Of a stretch of 48,335 bases of DNA, positions 25,580-35,284 are shown piece by piece. Under the pieces are notes generated by a model. The model ran no database searches, had not been told where the DNA came from, and saw only the letters and a list, made by a program, of their open reading frames with translations. The position numbers and the translations under genes were made by a program. This stretch comes from MedAcidi-G1 sp002713545. GTDB taxonomy: Bacteria; Actinomycetota; Acidimicrobiia; Acidimicrobiales; MedAcidi-G1. Position 1 is the stretch's first letter, and the number at the start of each line of letters is the position of its first letter. Where the stretch lies: contig CAXGYF010000011.1 in NCBI GenBank assembly GCA_964013895.1, forward strand, positions 1 through 48,335. Direction: 5' to 3'.

Positions 25580-26713
25580 TTAATTTGATCTCTCATGACG
25601 CCTCATGTGAACGCTTTCCACCAAGCCCAGCCCTAAAAAGGTTGTAACAATAGATGATCCTCCATAACTAATTAGAGGCAACGGAATTCCGGTAATTGGC
25701 ATTATTCCAGTTGACATTCCAACACTCTGAAAGGTCTGAAAAAGAATCATGGAAAAAATCCCGACAGAGATTAGTAATCCAAAAGCATCTTCAGCCAATC
25801 GTCCGATTCGCCAAATCCTGAATAATAAAAGCCCTATTAAAGTTAAAATGAAAACGCTTCCAAGAAACCCCGTTTCCTCTGCAATTACGGTAAATATAAA
25901 GTCTGTTTGCTGTTCAGGTACTAAATCAGACTTGTTTTGTGTTCCTTCAAACAATCCACTCCCCGTGATTCCACCGTTTCCAATCGCAATTTGTGCTTGC
26001 TCAAGGTTGTAACTCGCGGCGGTGGACTGATCGTCATTTACGAATACTAGTAACCGTGAAACTTGATATTCCTCAAGAGTTTCAGATTCAAATACAGCTA
26101 TTACTCCTGTCAAGAGAATCAAAAAAAGTATGAATAAGTACCGCCCTTGAACTCCCGCTGCAACAACCATGCCAGCTGTTATTGCGCCATAAACTAAAAT
26201 TGTTCCTAAATCAGGCTGGGCGAGTATGGCTACAACTGGTAATACAACAGCAATAAGTGTGAATGCCAATCTTTTTTTGCTTATTACCTCATCCCCACTA
26301 AGTAAGAATGCAAGGACCACCACGATTCCAATTTTGCAGTATTCGGAAGGTTGGAAATGATAAATTCCAAATTCATACCAGCCTTTGGTTCCTTTTTTTT
26401 CAACACCTAAAAATAAAACCGAAAAAAGAAGTCCGAGAATCACTAAATATATTAAGGGAACAAGCTGTCGCAGTCTTTTGTGACCAACCGCTATTACAAT
26501 CACCATGCCTACAATTCCTAGCAAAAGAAAAATTGCCTGTCTTTGGACATACAAAGCGTCAGTTTTGACTGCAATCTCAAAGGGTTTTTTAGTCGCCGAA
26601 TAAATCATCAACAACCCGACTCCACTTAGAAATAAAGCAAGTAGTGGGATGGAAAAATCAATGTGGCGTAAAAGTTTACTTCTTCCAAAATTTGGAGTTC
26701 TAATATCAACCAT
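25580..26713 (-). CDS. rodA: Peptidoglycan glycosyltransferase RodA (SEDS family)
   Basis: A 377-residue polytopic membrane protein of the SEDS family that polymerises lipid II for side-wall elongation in complex with PBP2. About ten hydrophobic segments are visible. Conserved features include GTKGWYEF, FQPSEYCKIG, AQPDLGTILVY, EQQTDFIFTVIAEETGFLG and GIPLPLISYGGSS. The aspartate in the ~AQPDLGT segment belongs to the conserved catalytic region of the family. It is five bases after mrdA. Confidence 0.96.
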   Translation of the reverse strand: MVDIRTPNFGRSKLLRHIDFSIPLLALFLSGVGLLMIYSATKKPFEIAVKTDALYVQRQAIFLLLGIVGMVIVIAVGHKRLRQLVPLIYLVILGLLFSVLFLGVEKKGTKGWYEFGIYHFQPSEYCKIGIVVVLAFLLSGDEVISKKRLAFTLIAVVLPVVAILAQPDLGTILVYGAITAGMVVAAGVQGRYLFILFLILLTGVIAVFESETLEEYQVSRLLVFVNDDQSTAASYNLEQAQIAIGNGGITGSGLFEGTQNKSDLVPEQQTDFIFTVIAEETGFLGSVFILTLIGLLLFRIWRIGRLAEDAFGLLISVGIFSMILFQTFQSVGMSTGIMPITGIPLPLISYGGSSIVTTFLGLGLVESVHMRRHERSN

Positions 26714-26718
26714 CTCGG

Positions 26719-28986
26719 CTACTCAATCCTCGGGGATAAATTCAACTGTTCAATGGGTGATAAAAGAGATTCAATTACCTGATTGCAATCGATTTCGACT
26801 CCACGAACTTTAACAGTTCCATCTGGGCTCAAAGCAGGACCAAAGATCTCTGCTTCAGATTCGCTAAAACTTTCTAAATTTTTTAACGAATCACTTTCAC
26901 GCCATTGATACCAGTCGATGCATAGTGGCAACGAAGCCGAAACCGCATAACGGTTTTCGGTCGTCAACGCTTCTGGGACTGAATCGTTGACTACTTTTTG
27001 CAAAACTCTTGCAGTCATCGGCGCTGCAACAGCACTACCGAAGCCAGCTTCTTCTAACATCGCCACCATCACGTAATCGGGGTCTTGTGCTGGAGTGATA
27101 GCTGCAAATAAAGACGAGTCAGCTTTTCCTCTAACTTCAGCTGTTCCGGTCTTTCCTGCTGTTGGAAAGTTTTCTAGAGGAAAAAATGCGCCGTCTGTAG
27201 CGACCGAGTTAAACGCCCAATAAGCCGTTCCCTCTAAGTCCCCTGTCACACCAATAAGTCCTCTTATTACTCTGTTCCTGAAATCTTGATCGATTTCAAT
27301 CTCTTTTTTAATTCTTTTGCCGAACTCCTTAAGGATTTCTCCATTTCTGTCAAATACAGATGAAACGATATTTGGAGCAACATTTACTCCCCCATTCGCT
27401 AATGTTGCGTATGCATTTGCCAATTGTAGGGGTGTTACAAGAACGTCTCCTTGGCCTACAGAAATGTTTACATTGTCTCCCGGATACCATTTACCGTTCG
27501 GGAAAATTTCCGGATTGTCTTCATGACGCTTTTTACGTTTCTCGGGAGTTGGGATATACCCATCCTGTTCAAAAGGGAGCTGAACTCCAGTCTGCATCCC
27601 CAACCCATACAAAGACGCTGCATTTTGAATAGCGTTGTCGGGATGTTTTGGATTTATATAAATGGACTCTCCAATTGTGTAATAATAGACGTCACTTGAA
27701 ACTGTAAGACTCTTAACCAGATCAACATTTTCATACGGTTTACTTCCTGCATTCCTGAAAACGCATCCGCCTGCTGTTTCCAGATCTTCTGCATCAGCAC
27801 GGCAACTTTGCAAAAAATATTCACCAGGATCATCTAAAGGTTGATCTGCTTCTTTCACTCTTCCAGTGCCAAATACGTCGTTATGCCATGCTGCATGCGC
27901 CGTGAATACCTTAAAAGTAGAACCTGGTGCATATTCACCTTGTATAGCTCTGTTAAACATTGGCAGATCATTTGCTGGGTCATTTAGTTCATTCCAACGA
28001 GCCACAGAATAACCCCCTATTGACTCGTTTGGATCGTAGGTAGGAAAAGATGCCATTGCTTTAACTTCTCCACTTTTAGGGGAAAGAATCACACCTGAAC
28101 CTCCTGGAGCTAGAAACGGTGGGGGTTCTTTGCCATCTTCTAAGGTTTCAGGAATTTTTTCACGAGACAGATAAATGCTTCTTTCAAGTTCACTTTCAAG
28201 CAGGTTTTGCAAGTCAATGTCTATTGTCAAATGGACGTCGTTTCCAGCTATAGGAGGTTTGAAAAGGTCCGTACGTTCGCGTATCACCCTCCCTCTCCTA
28301 TCAACTTCAACTATCTTTTTGCCATTCTGCCCTCTCAGGTCGTCCTCAAACATCAGCTCTATACCAGATTTACCTATCTGGTCTCTCAAGGAGTATTCTT
28401 TTCCTTCTATGGGTTTCCTAATTGAGAGTTCAGAATTGGTAACTGGGCCTACCCATCCAAGAACATGGCCTGCAAGAGAACCATATAGATACGAACGGAC
28501 AGAACGGTCAGCAACTTTTACACCAGGGTAGCGATTAGGTCTTTCCCCAAAATAAACAAGCAGGTCCTCAGGTACATCTACAGCGATTGGAATATCATCG
28601 TAAGGACCATAGGAAGCATTCTCTAACATTGTCTCGATGTCTGAGACTTTTATGAGTTTCCCGGAACGGTTTATTTCAATCGCTACTTCAGTTAGCATCT
28701 CATTAATTTCCTTAGGACCCATTTCTGACTCCTCTATTTCTTTTGGATTCAGCGTGACCGAAGCAACTATTCTGTTACCCACTAGTAATTTTCCAGACGA
28801 GTCATAAATCTGTCCTCTTGGGGCTTCAATATTTATCACTCGAGTAATATTTGTCGTAGCGACATCTCTAGCCTCATCCGACTTCAAAGCTTGCAGATAC
28901 CAAAGTCTTGCGGTTAGCACGAGAAACATAGATAAAGCTACTACTGCCAAAACGCGCATTCGATAGCGAACTATTTCCCCTGTCAA
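26719..28986 (-). CDS. mrdA: Penicillin-binding protein 2 (elongasome transpeptidase)
   Basis: A class B penicillin-binding protein of 755 residues that cross-links new wall with RodA. It has one N-terminal transmembrane helix (about residues 12-28), a pedestal domain with EAPRGQIYD, and a transpeptidase domain with catalytic S356 (STFK), SSD at about 430-432 and KTG at 612-614. A roughly 70-residue C-terminal extension follows. The start is TTG, overlapping the mreD stop by four bases (TTGA), so it is probably coupled to mreD translation. The length is above the ~630 of E. coli PBP2 because of insertions and the C-terminal extension. Confidence 0.95.
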   Translation of the reverse strand: MTGEIVRYRMRVLAVVALSMFLVLTARLWYLQALKSDEARDVATTNITRVINIEAPRGQIYDSSGKLLVGNRIVASVTLNPKEIEESEMGPKEINEMLTEVAIEINRSGKLIKVSDIETMLENASYGPYDDIPIAVDVPEDLLVYFGERPNRYPGVKVADRSVRSYLYGSLAGHVLGWVGPVTNSELSIRKPIEGKEYSLRDQIGKSGIELMFEDDLRGQNGKKIVEVDRRGRVIRERTDLFKPPIAGNDVHLTIDIDLQNLLESELERSIYLSREKIPETLEDGKEPPPFLAPGGSGVILSPKSGEVKAMASFPTYDPNESIGGYSVARWNELNDPANDLPMFNRAIQGEYAPGSTFKVFTAHAAWHNDVFGTGRVKEADQPLDDPGEYFLQSCRADAEDLETAGGCVFRNAGSKPYENVDLVKSLTVSSDVYYYTIGESIYINPKHPDNAIQNAASLYGLGMQTGVQLPFEQDGYIPTPEKRKKRHEDNPEIFPNGKWYPGDNVNISVGQGDVLVTPLQLANAYATLANGGVNVAPNIVSSVFDRNGEILKEFGKRIKKEIEIDQDFRNRVIRGLIGVTGDLEGTAYWAFNSVATDGAFFPLENFPTAGKTGTAEVRGKADSSLFAAITPAQDPDYVMVAMLEEAGFGSAVAAPMTARVLQKVVNDSVPEALTTENRYAVSASLPLCIDWYQWRESDSLKNLESFSESEAEIFGPALSPDGTVKVRGVEIDCNQVIESLLSPIEQLNLSPRIE

Positions 28987-29507
28987 CGCCCACCCCCCGC
29001 GAAATGAGTTTTAACTTCTCGAGGGATTCCGATCGACACTGCCCACTTCACAATACTGCTGAGTGGTTTCGAAAAAAGAGTCGTCATTACCCCAGCAACA
29101 ATCGCTGTTTCAGGCAAAGAACTTGTGTTGAAAGTGCCTTCACCAAAAATATGTCCCACACCAGCAGTCAAAAGTACGCCCGTAGCAACCGCTAAAACTA
29201 TTCCAAAAGCCCTAACTGTACTTTTTTCATTAATAAATCTCTCTTCAAGGTTGCTTACCGCCACAGCAATTGCCGGATAAATGAGGGCATGTATCCCTAA
29301 GGGGGAAGCAACAATACAATCATTTACCAATCCGCTCCAAAAGGAAACATACGCTCCGCGAATAGGCCCTCCGTGGTAACCAGACAATACAGAAATTAAC
29401 AAAAGAAGTTCTACACCCGTACTACCTACGCGTATTTCTGTAAAAATCGAAGACTGTAAAATTGCCGCACCAATAAGAAGAGTCAAAACCCTTAACCAAG
29501 TGTTCAC
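28983..29507 (-). CDS. mreD: Rod shape-determining protein MreD
   Basis: A 174-residue membrane protein with about five hydrophobic segments and a GYHGGPIRGAYVSFWSGLVNDC-like core, of which the central glycine/aspartate residues are typical. The start is GTG. It is the small integral member of the MreBCD elongation complex and lies between mreC (three-base gap) and mrdA (four-base overlap). Confidence 0.88.
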   Translation of the reverse strand: MNTWLRVLTLLIGAAILQSSIFTEIRVGSTGVELLLLISVLSGYHGGPIRGAYVSFWSGLVNDCIVASPLGIHALIYPAIAVAVSNLEERFINEKSTVRAFGIVLAVATGVLLTAGVGHIFGEGTFNTSSLPETAIVAGVMTTLFSKPLSSIVKWAVSIGIPREVKTHFAGGGR

Positions 29508-29510
29508 TGC

Positions 29511-30335
29511 TTAATTTTCCCTTGGATCCAAAATTACATTTAGAAAACTTAGATTTTCTAACGAGGCCGATAAATCAATTTCTATGGAGCGCGCGTAGTC
29601 AGCCTCTAGGTCGGGATCGATCACTCTCCCAACCGGAATGTCTTGAGGAAAGATACTTCTTCCTCCTGAGGTAACTGCAACTTCACCAATTGAGACGTCA
29701 GTATCAACGTTTATTCCTGCATCAAGAATTAAAAGGCCAGGTGAACCATTTCCTCGAGCTAATCCCTCATCTTGAGAATTAATTAGCCTCACGCCGACTC
29801 TGAAATCGGGATGCGTAGCAAGTCTTACTAGGGCAGTCGACCTGTCGACTTCATGCAGGTAACCAACCAATCCAGCTTTTGTTATCACTCCTGCCCCTTC
29901 TTTCAGACCATTGTCCGTACCTTTATTTATCTCGACAACATGGCTGTTGTAGTTCCCTCCTGGCACTCCAACAATTCTTGCAACCACGGTTTTTAACTCT
30001 AAATAATCTATGTCTACCTCACCTAAGAGTCTTTCAAGGAGTTCACGGTCGGCTTCGTTTCTTAATTCTTCTCCTCGCATTCGTGCTATTTCCACTTGCA
30101 GTCGCTCATTTTCGTCGTTTACGTTTTCGTAATCGAAAATTCCGTTCCAAACTGTCTGGAACGGATCAGTTGCTCTGTCAATAACTTTTCGAAATGGACT
30201 AATCACATCGCGAAAACCTTGCTGAAAATCGTCAACAGGAAGAAAATCTCTAAATTGAGCGGTTAGCAAACTTAAAGCTGCCGCCATTAGGACAAGTAAC
30301 ACTACCCTTGGTCTTTCGCTTGACCTTTTGGCCAC
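29511..30335 (-). CDS. mreC: Rod shape-determining protein MreC
   Basis: A 274-residue bitopic protein with one N-terminal membrane helix (VVLLVLMAAALSLLTA), a coiled coil rich in E and R (about residues 75-105), and a double beta-barrel periplasmic-type domain containing VPGGNYNSHVVEINKG and the GLVGYLHEV, DFRVGVRL strands. The start is GTG. It activates PBP2/RodA in known systems. It is five bases after mreB. Confidence 0.93.
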   Translation of the reverse strand: MAKRSSERPRVVLLVLMAAALSLLTAQFRDFLPVDDFQQGFRDVISPFRKVIDRATDPFQTVWNGIFDYENVNDENERLQVEIARMRGEELRNEADRELLERLLGEVDIDYLELKTVVARIVGVPGGNYNSHVVEINKGTDNGLKEGAGVITKAGLVGYLHEVDRSTALVRLATHPDFRVGVRLINSQDEGLARGNGSPGLLILDAGINVDTDVSIGEVAVTSGGRSIFPQDIPVGRVIDPDLEADYARSIEIDLSASLENLSFLNVILDPREN

Positions 30336-30340
30336 GAGTA

Positions 30341-31399
30341 TTACTCCTGATTACTGCCGAAGAAAATAGTTCCGAAACGATCAATCTCTTCTAATGCTTT
30401 TCCAGCACCTAGGACGACAGAATTCAATGGATCTGGCGCCATCAGAACTTTCATTCCAATTTCTTCGGTCAGTCTCTCAACAAACCCAACGAGTAAAGCG
30501 CCACCGCCTGTTAGCATTATTCCTCTTTCCATGACATCTGCTGCCAATTCTGGTGGAGTCGAGTCCAGAGTGACTTTAATTGCATCGATTATTGCCATTA
30601 GGGGGAAAGCCATTGCTTCTCGGATTTCAGTTGTCGTGAAACTCACTGTTCTCGGCAATCCAGTCGCCAGGTCACTTGCATTTACTTCAGCTACTAGTTC
30701 TTTTTCTAGAGGGTAAGCAGAACCAAGTTTCATTTTAATATTTTCAGCCGTTCTGACTCCTACAGCTACACCATGTTCTTGTTTTAAATGTTGAATGATT
30801 GCTTCGTCAAGCTCATTTCCAGCAATTCGTATTGATTGATTAGAAACAATACCTCCAAGTGAAATCATTGCGACTTCTGTGGTACCACCACCGATATCGA
30901 CAACCATGCTGCCTGTTGGTTCCGCGATAGGCAGACCAGCTCCAATAGCTGCTGCCATGGGTTCTTCAATTATGTAAGCGGGGGATCTTGCCCCGGCATG
31001 TTCAGCCGCTTCTTGAACCGCCCTTCTTTCAACTCCTGTAACTCCCGATGGCACACAAATAACCATTCTTGGTTTTGCCCATCTTCGACTGTGAACTTGT
31101 TGAATGAAATATCGAAGCATTTTTTCACAAACGTCAAAATCTGCAATTACTCCATCTTCTAACGGGCGGATTGCCTGTATATGCCCCGGGGTGCGACCTA
31201 TCATTCTTTTCGCGTCTGCGCCAACCGATAGAACGGTTCCATCACGAATATCTATAGCCACAACAGAAGGATGATCCAGAACAATTCCATCCCCACGTAC
31301 GTAGACAAGTGTGTTAGCTGTACCCAAATCAACTGCTATATCGCGACCACCAAAAAAAGTACTACTAGTCACCTGCTCGATTTGAGTATTCATTGCCAT
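30341..31399 (-). CDS. mreB: Rod shape-determining protein MreB
   Basis: The bacterial actin homologue that organises lateral wall synthesis. The phosphate 1 motif DLGTANTLVY, phosphate 2 motif VVDIGGGTTEVA and adenosine motif LTGGGALL are visible. Length is 352 residues. A second in-frame ATG two codons on (31393) is possible. It heads the mreB-mreC-mreD-mrdA-rodA operon, with a palindromic site in its upstream region. Confidence 0.97.
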   Translation of the reverse strand: MAMNTQIEQVTSSTFFGGRDIAVDLGTANTLVYVRGDGIVLDHPSVVAIDIRDGTVLSVGADAKRMIGRTPGHIQAIRPLEDGVIADFDVCEKMLRYFIQQVHSRRWAKPRMVICVPSGVTGVERRAVQEAAEHAGARSPAYIIEEPMAAAIGAGLPIAEPTGSMVVDIGGGTTEVAMISLGGIVSNQSIRIAGNELDEAIIQHLKQEHGVAVGVRTAENIKMKLGSAYPLEKELVAEVNASDLATGLPRTVSFTTTEIREAMAFPLMAIIDAIKVTLDSTPPELAADVMERGIMLTGGGALLVGFVERLTEEIGMKVLMAPDPLNSVVLGAGKALEEIDRFGTIFFGSNQE

Positions 31400-31453
31400 T
31401 TACTTTCTGATTTCGTAGTCAGCGGAAACTTTAAAGTTATATTCTTAATACAT

Positions 31454-31473
31454 ACAGTTAAGTACATAACTGT
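31454..31473. promoter_or_regulatory. Palindromic element upstream of mreB
   Basis: ACAGTTA-AGTACA-TAACTGT is a perfect 7-base inverted repeat with a 6-base spacer, 54 bases upstream of the mreB start in an otherwise A/T-rich 143-base gap. Its form and place suit a dimeric repressor or activator operator. No cognate regulator is in the window, and a chance palindrome is possible. Confidence 0.35.
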
Positions 31474-31542
31474 TCCTAGACGTTAGCCGAACTAAAAGGT
31501 TTTTACCACTCTGAGCGCACATCTGACCACCCAGAGCGTAAT

Positions 31543-31950
31543 TCATAACTCTGGAAAAAAAATGCCGATTTCACGTACTGCAGACTCTTCAGAATCTGAA
31601 CCGTGTATAAGGTTTTCAGGCATTTCAGTGCCTAAATCACCCCTAATGGTTCCTGCCGCTGCCTGAGCAGGATCCGTGGCTCCCATCAACTCTCGGGCAA
31701 CAGCAAAGGCCTCTCCTTCACCTTCCAAGACCATAAGCATTGCGGGTGACCTAGACATAAAAGTTACCAGTTCATCGTAAAAAGGTTTTCCGACATGCTC
31801 TTCATAATGTCTTGAAAGAAGCTCAGGATTTAAATTCCGCAACTCAGCGGCGACGATAGTCAAGTTTGCTTCTTCAAGTCGTCGAATTATCTCGCCAACT
31901 AACTTTCTTTCCACAGCGTCCGGTTTACACATTACAAAAGTTCTACTCAT
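31543..31950 (-). CDS. ndk: Nucleoside diphosphate kinase
   Basis: A 135-residue enzyme transferring the gamma phosphate of ATP to nucleoside diphosphates by a phosphohistidine intermediate. RTFVMCKPDAVER at the start and the active-site NLIHGSDS histidine are clear. Length is standard. It is 40 bases after folC on the same strand. Confidence 0.98.
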   Translation of the reverse strand: MSRTFVMCKPDAVERKLVGEIIRRLEEANLTIVAAELRNLNPELLSRHYEEHVGKPFYDELVTFMSRSPAMLMVLEGEGEAFAVARELMGATDPAQAAAGTIRGDLGTEMPENLIHGSDSEESAVREIGIFFPEL

Positions 31951-31990
31951 GAGAACATGCTACGCCTTTAAATAAACTTAGATGCAGTAT

Positions 31991-33298
31991 TTAAATTTCA
32001 GAGCTTATTGAATTTGATTTCTCCACGGCATGTCGAACTTCAAAAATATTATAGAAGGAACCTGCAGCAACTATTAAGTCCTCTTCGTTGCATATTCTTA
32101 ACGCTTGCAAAGTTGCTTCATGGGGATTCTCTGCCCTCTCCACTTCCAGTCCAAGTCTCAATGCAACCTCTTCTAGCACGCGAGCATCGACTGCTCTTGG
32201 AGAGGGTGCTGTGCAAACAATGATGAGTTCAGGGGAAATGGCCTTAAGTTCTTTCAATATTTCTTCTGGGGAATGAGGTTCCAGTATTCCCAAGATCAAG
32301 ATTCTTCGACTCTCAGGGAAAACCTCGTTTATGGTCTCTGCTAGATGAATTGCTGAATCCTGATTGTGTGCTCCGTCCACTAAAACTACGGGGCGACGCG
32401 AAATAACTTCTAAACGCCCAGGAATTGACAACTGTCCAAAAGCATCCTCGATGACTTCTTCTGGAATTGAACCCTCCAGGAAAACTTCAGCAGTGGCTAA
32501 GGACAATGCGGCATTTTGAGCTTGACGTTTTCCGTATAAAGGCAAAAAAACTTCTTCGTACTGCCCGAAAACCCCTTTTACATTTAAAACTTGACCCCCA
32601 ACAGCGGGAATAGATTCTTCAAGTAGAAAATCTTTTCCGTACTGAAACACCGGTGCTGGGTTTTCCGCAAGAAACAGGTCGAGTACATCCTCTTCTGGAT
32701 TGCCGAGAAGCAGGGGTTTACCTTCAACGATTATTCCAGCTTTTTCTGCTGCAATTTCCCTTCTCCAACCCTCTGAACCATCAGTATGATCTTTCCCGAT
32801 ATTTGTAACAACAGCAATTTCTCCTTCGAGGACATTGGTCGCATCAAAGCGTCCAAGTATTCCCACTTCAACAACAGCCGCGTCAACTGCCTCATTGCTA
32901 AATAGTAAAATCGCTGCTGCAGTCAGAAGTTCAAAGTAACTTGGCTCCAGGTCACTGCTCCTTACATATTGCGAAACGTCAAATATTACTTCTGCAAACA
33001 TCTCTTCCGTTATCTTGGAACCCGCTAAAGTGAATCTCTCTCTAATACTGTCAACATGGGGACTCATATAAGAGCCGACTCTGAGTCCGTTTGAGGAGAG
33101 GATCGACTCGGTCATACTCACAACTGAGCCTTTTCCATTAGTCCCAGTTACGTGTATAGCTTTTAAATCTTTGTGGGGCTCCCCCATGCATGTAACCAGT
33201 TCTGACATCGCAGCTAAGCTCAAACCGTGAATACGTCCCGCGGTGGCCTCTCGATTTATAAAGCGGTCTAGGAACTGCAGAGCTTCTCTAAAATCCAT
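31991..33298 (-). CDS. folC: Folylpolyglutamate synthase / dihydrofolate synthase
   Basis: A Mur-ligase-family enzyme adding glutamate to folates (and perhaps to dihydropteroate). The ATP-binding loop VTGTNGKGSVV, the YMSPHVDSIRERF segment and the DGAHNQDS motif are diagnostic. Length is 435 residues. It lies 26 bases downstream of clpX. valS, often next to folC in actinobacteria, is not here. Confidence 0.96.
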   Translation of the reverse strand: MDFREALQFLDRFINREATAGRIHGLSLAAMSELVTCMGEPHKDLKAIHVTGTNGKGSVVSMTESILSSNGLRVGSYMSPHVDSIRERFTLAGSKITEEMFAEVIFDVSQYVRSSDLEPSYFELLTAAAILLFSNEAVDAAVVEVGILGRFDATNVLEGEIAVVTNIGKDHTDGSEGWRREIAAEKAGIIVEGKPLLLGNPEEDVLDLFLAENPAPVFQYGKDFLLEESIPAVGGQVLNVKGVFGQYEEVFLPLYGKRQAQNAALSLATAEVFLEGSIPEEVIEDAFGQLSIPGRLEVISRRPVVLVDGAHNQDSAIHLAETINEVFPESRRILILGILEPHSPEEILKELKAISPELIIVCTAPSPRAVDARVLEEVALRLGLEVERAENPHEATLQALRICNEEDLIVAAGSFYNIFEVRHAVEKSNSISSEI

Positions 33299-33324
33299 AT
33301 CAATCTAGGATATTGTTAGTGAAC

Positions 33325-34587
33325 TTAAGAAGCGGCCCGGTCTGTGTGATCTTCGTCTCTTAATTCAATTTTAGGAAGACCACGCTGAAGGACCGTTTCG
33401 GCATCCACAACAACACGGCCTGCGGTATTATCACTGGGCAATTCATACATGGGGTCCAGTAAAACTTCTTCTAGGATCGCCCTTAAACCTCGAGCACCAG
33501 TCCCTCTCTCGAGAGCTTGCTCTGAAATGGCATTTAAAGCTTCTTCAGTTACATCAAGTTCAATATCTTCAAACTCGAAAATTTTCTCATACTGCTTTAT
33601 TAAAGCATTTCTGGGTTCGGTCAATATCTTTTTTAAGGCTTCCACATCAAGTTGGGAAACTGTAGCAACTACAGGTAATCGTCCGATGAATTCAGGTATC
33701 AAACCAAATTTGACTAGATCTTCAGGTAAAACTCCAGAAAAAAGTGTTCCTAAATCTTTCTCTTGAGCGGAACGTATATCAGCCCCAAAACCGACACCTG
33801 AACCCCCAAGACGGGTCTCTATTGTTTCTTCAAGTCCCGCGAATGCGCCCCCGCAGATAAACAAAATATTAGTTGTGTCAATCTGAAGAAACTCTTGATG
33901 CGGGTGCTTTCTGCCACCTTGTGGGGGAACAGCAGCTTTAGTGCCTTCTAAAATCTTTAAAAGTGCTTGTTGAACTCCCTCACCTGAAACATCTCTTGTT
34001 ATTGATGGGTTTTCACTCTTTCTAGCCACTTTGTCGACTTCATCTATATAAATTATTCCGGTTTCAGCTTTCTTAATATCGTAATCAGCAGCCTGTATAA
34101 GTTTAAGAAGAATATTCTCTACATCTTCTCCCACATAGCCAGCTTCAGTTAAAGCTGTGGCATCCGCTATAGCGAACGGCACGTTTAGCATCCTTGCGAG
34201 AGTTTGAGCCATTAAGGTTTTACCGCACCCTGTAGGCCCTATAAGAAGAATGTTTGATTTCGCAACCTCTACATCATCCACCGAAAGGCTCGCAGCTTTT
34301 ATTCTCTTATAGTGATTGTAAACAGCTACGGAAAGTATTTTTTTGGCCTGAGCTTGACCAACAATATATTCATCAAGAAAAGAAAATACTTCACGCGGTT
34401 TTGGCAGCTCCGTCAGAGTGAACTCGGAAGTTTCTGAAAGCTCTTCTTCTATTATTTCATTGCAAAGATCAATACATTCGTCGCATATGTAAACACCAGG
34501 ACCAGCTATTAATTTCTTTACCTGCTTTTGCGTTTTACCACAAAATGAGCACTTGAGGAGTTCTCCGCCTTCTCCAAACTTAGCCAT
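33325..34587 (-). CDS. clpX: ATP-dependent Clp protease ATP-binding subunit ClpX
   Basis: A AAA+ unfoldase that feeds ClpP. The N-terminal zinc-binding domain has C14, C17 and C36, C39 (CSFC...CDEC). Walker A is GPTGCGKT, Walker B is IIYIDEVDK, and the pore-loop region has GYVGEDV. A GGRKHPHQE loop (RKH type) and the sensor-2 GARGLR are also visible. Length is 420 residues. It is downstream of clpP, 47 bases away. Confidence 0.98.
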   Translation of the reverse strand: MAKFGEGGELLKCSFCGKTQKQVKKLIAGPGVYICDECIDLCNEIIEEELSETSEFTLTELPKPREVFSFLDEYIVGQAQAKKILSVAVYNHYKRIKAASLSVDDVEVAKSNILLIGPTGCGKTLMAQTLARMLNVPFAIADATALTEAGYVGEDVENILLKLIQAADYDIKKAETGIIYIDEVDKVARKSENPSITRDVSGEGVQQALLKILEGTKAAVPPQGGRKHPHQEFLQIDTTNILFICGGAFAGLEETIETRLGGSGVGFGADIRSAQEKDLGTLFSGVLPEDLVKFGLIPEFIGRLPVVATVSQLDVEALKKILTEPRNALIKQYEKIFEFEDIELDVTEEALNAISEQALERGTGARGLRAILEEVLLDPMYELPSDNTAGRVVVDAETVLQRGLPKIELRDEDHTDRAAS

Positions 34588-34634
34588 ATTAAATCGCCCT
34601 TCCCTGTACTCTCTCGTTTACTATCATGACCAGA

Positions 34635-35282
34635 TTAGGTGACTGCCGAAATAGGCCCGCTATTGTCCGCCAAATCTCTTGAATCGATCACTTCATCAAT
34701 TATTCCATATTCCACTGCCTCGGATGCAGTCATTACAAAATCACGGTCAGTATCATCATGAATCTTTTCAGTTGACTGACCAGTGTGCTTAGCTAGAATT
34801 TCCTCTAACTGAACTTTTAATCTTTGGATTTCTCGCGAAGCTAGCTCTATATCAGACACCTGTCCTTCAGCTCCGGCGTAAGGCTGGTGGATCAGAACTC
34901 GTGCATGAGGAAGAGCGAGCCTCTTACCTTTGGATCCTGCCGCAAGCAATACCGCAGCTGCGGAAGCTGCCTGTCCGAAACAAATTGTCGTTATGTCAGG
35001 CTTTATATATTGCATGGTGTCGTAAATTGCGAACAGGGCATTAATATCGCCGCCGGGGGAATTTATGTAAAGACTTATATCACGGTCTGGATTCTCCGAC
35101 TCAAGATGTAAGAGTTGCGCAGAAACCAAATTTGCTACCGCGTCATCTATAGGTGTGCCTAAGAAAATAATGTTTTCTTTTAAAAGCCGCGAATAAAGAT
35201 CGAAAGCCCTTTCCCCACGATTTGTCTGCTCAACAACCGTTGGAACTAAATAATTACTAATGCTTAAGTCAGCAAGAGTCAT
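34635..35282 (-). CDS. clpP: ATP-dependent Clp protease proteolytic subunit
   Basis: A 215-residue serine peptidase with the catalytic serine in GQAASAAAV, histidine in VLIHQP, and the aspartate in the DRDFVMTASEA region. It forms a tetradecameric barrel with ClpX. There is only one clpP here, whereas many actinobacteria carry a clpP1-clpP2 tandem. It lies between tig (two-base gap) and clpX. Confidence 0.97.
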   Translation of the reverse strand: MTLADLSISNYLVPTVVEQTNRGERAFDLYSRLLKENIIFLGTPIDDAVANLVSAQLLHLESENPDRDISLYINSPGGDINALFAIYDTMQYIKPDITTICFGQAASAAAVLLAAGSKGKRLALPHARVLIHQPYAGAEGQVSDIELASREIQRLKVQLEEILAKHTGQSTEKIHDDTDRDFVMTASEAVEYGIIDEVIDSRDLADNSGPISAVT

Positions 35283-35284
35283 GA

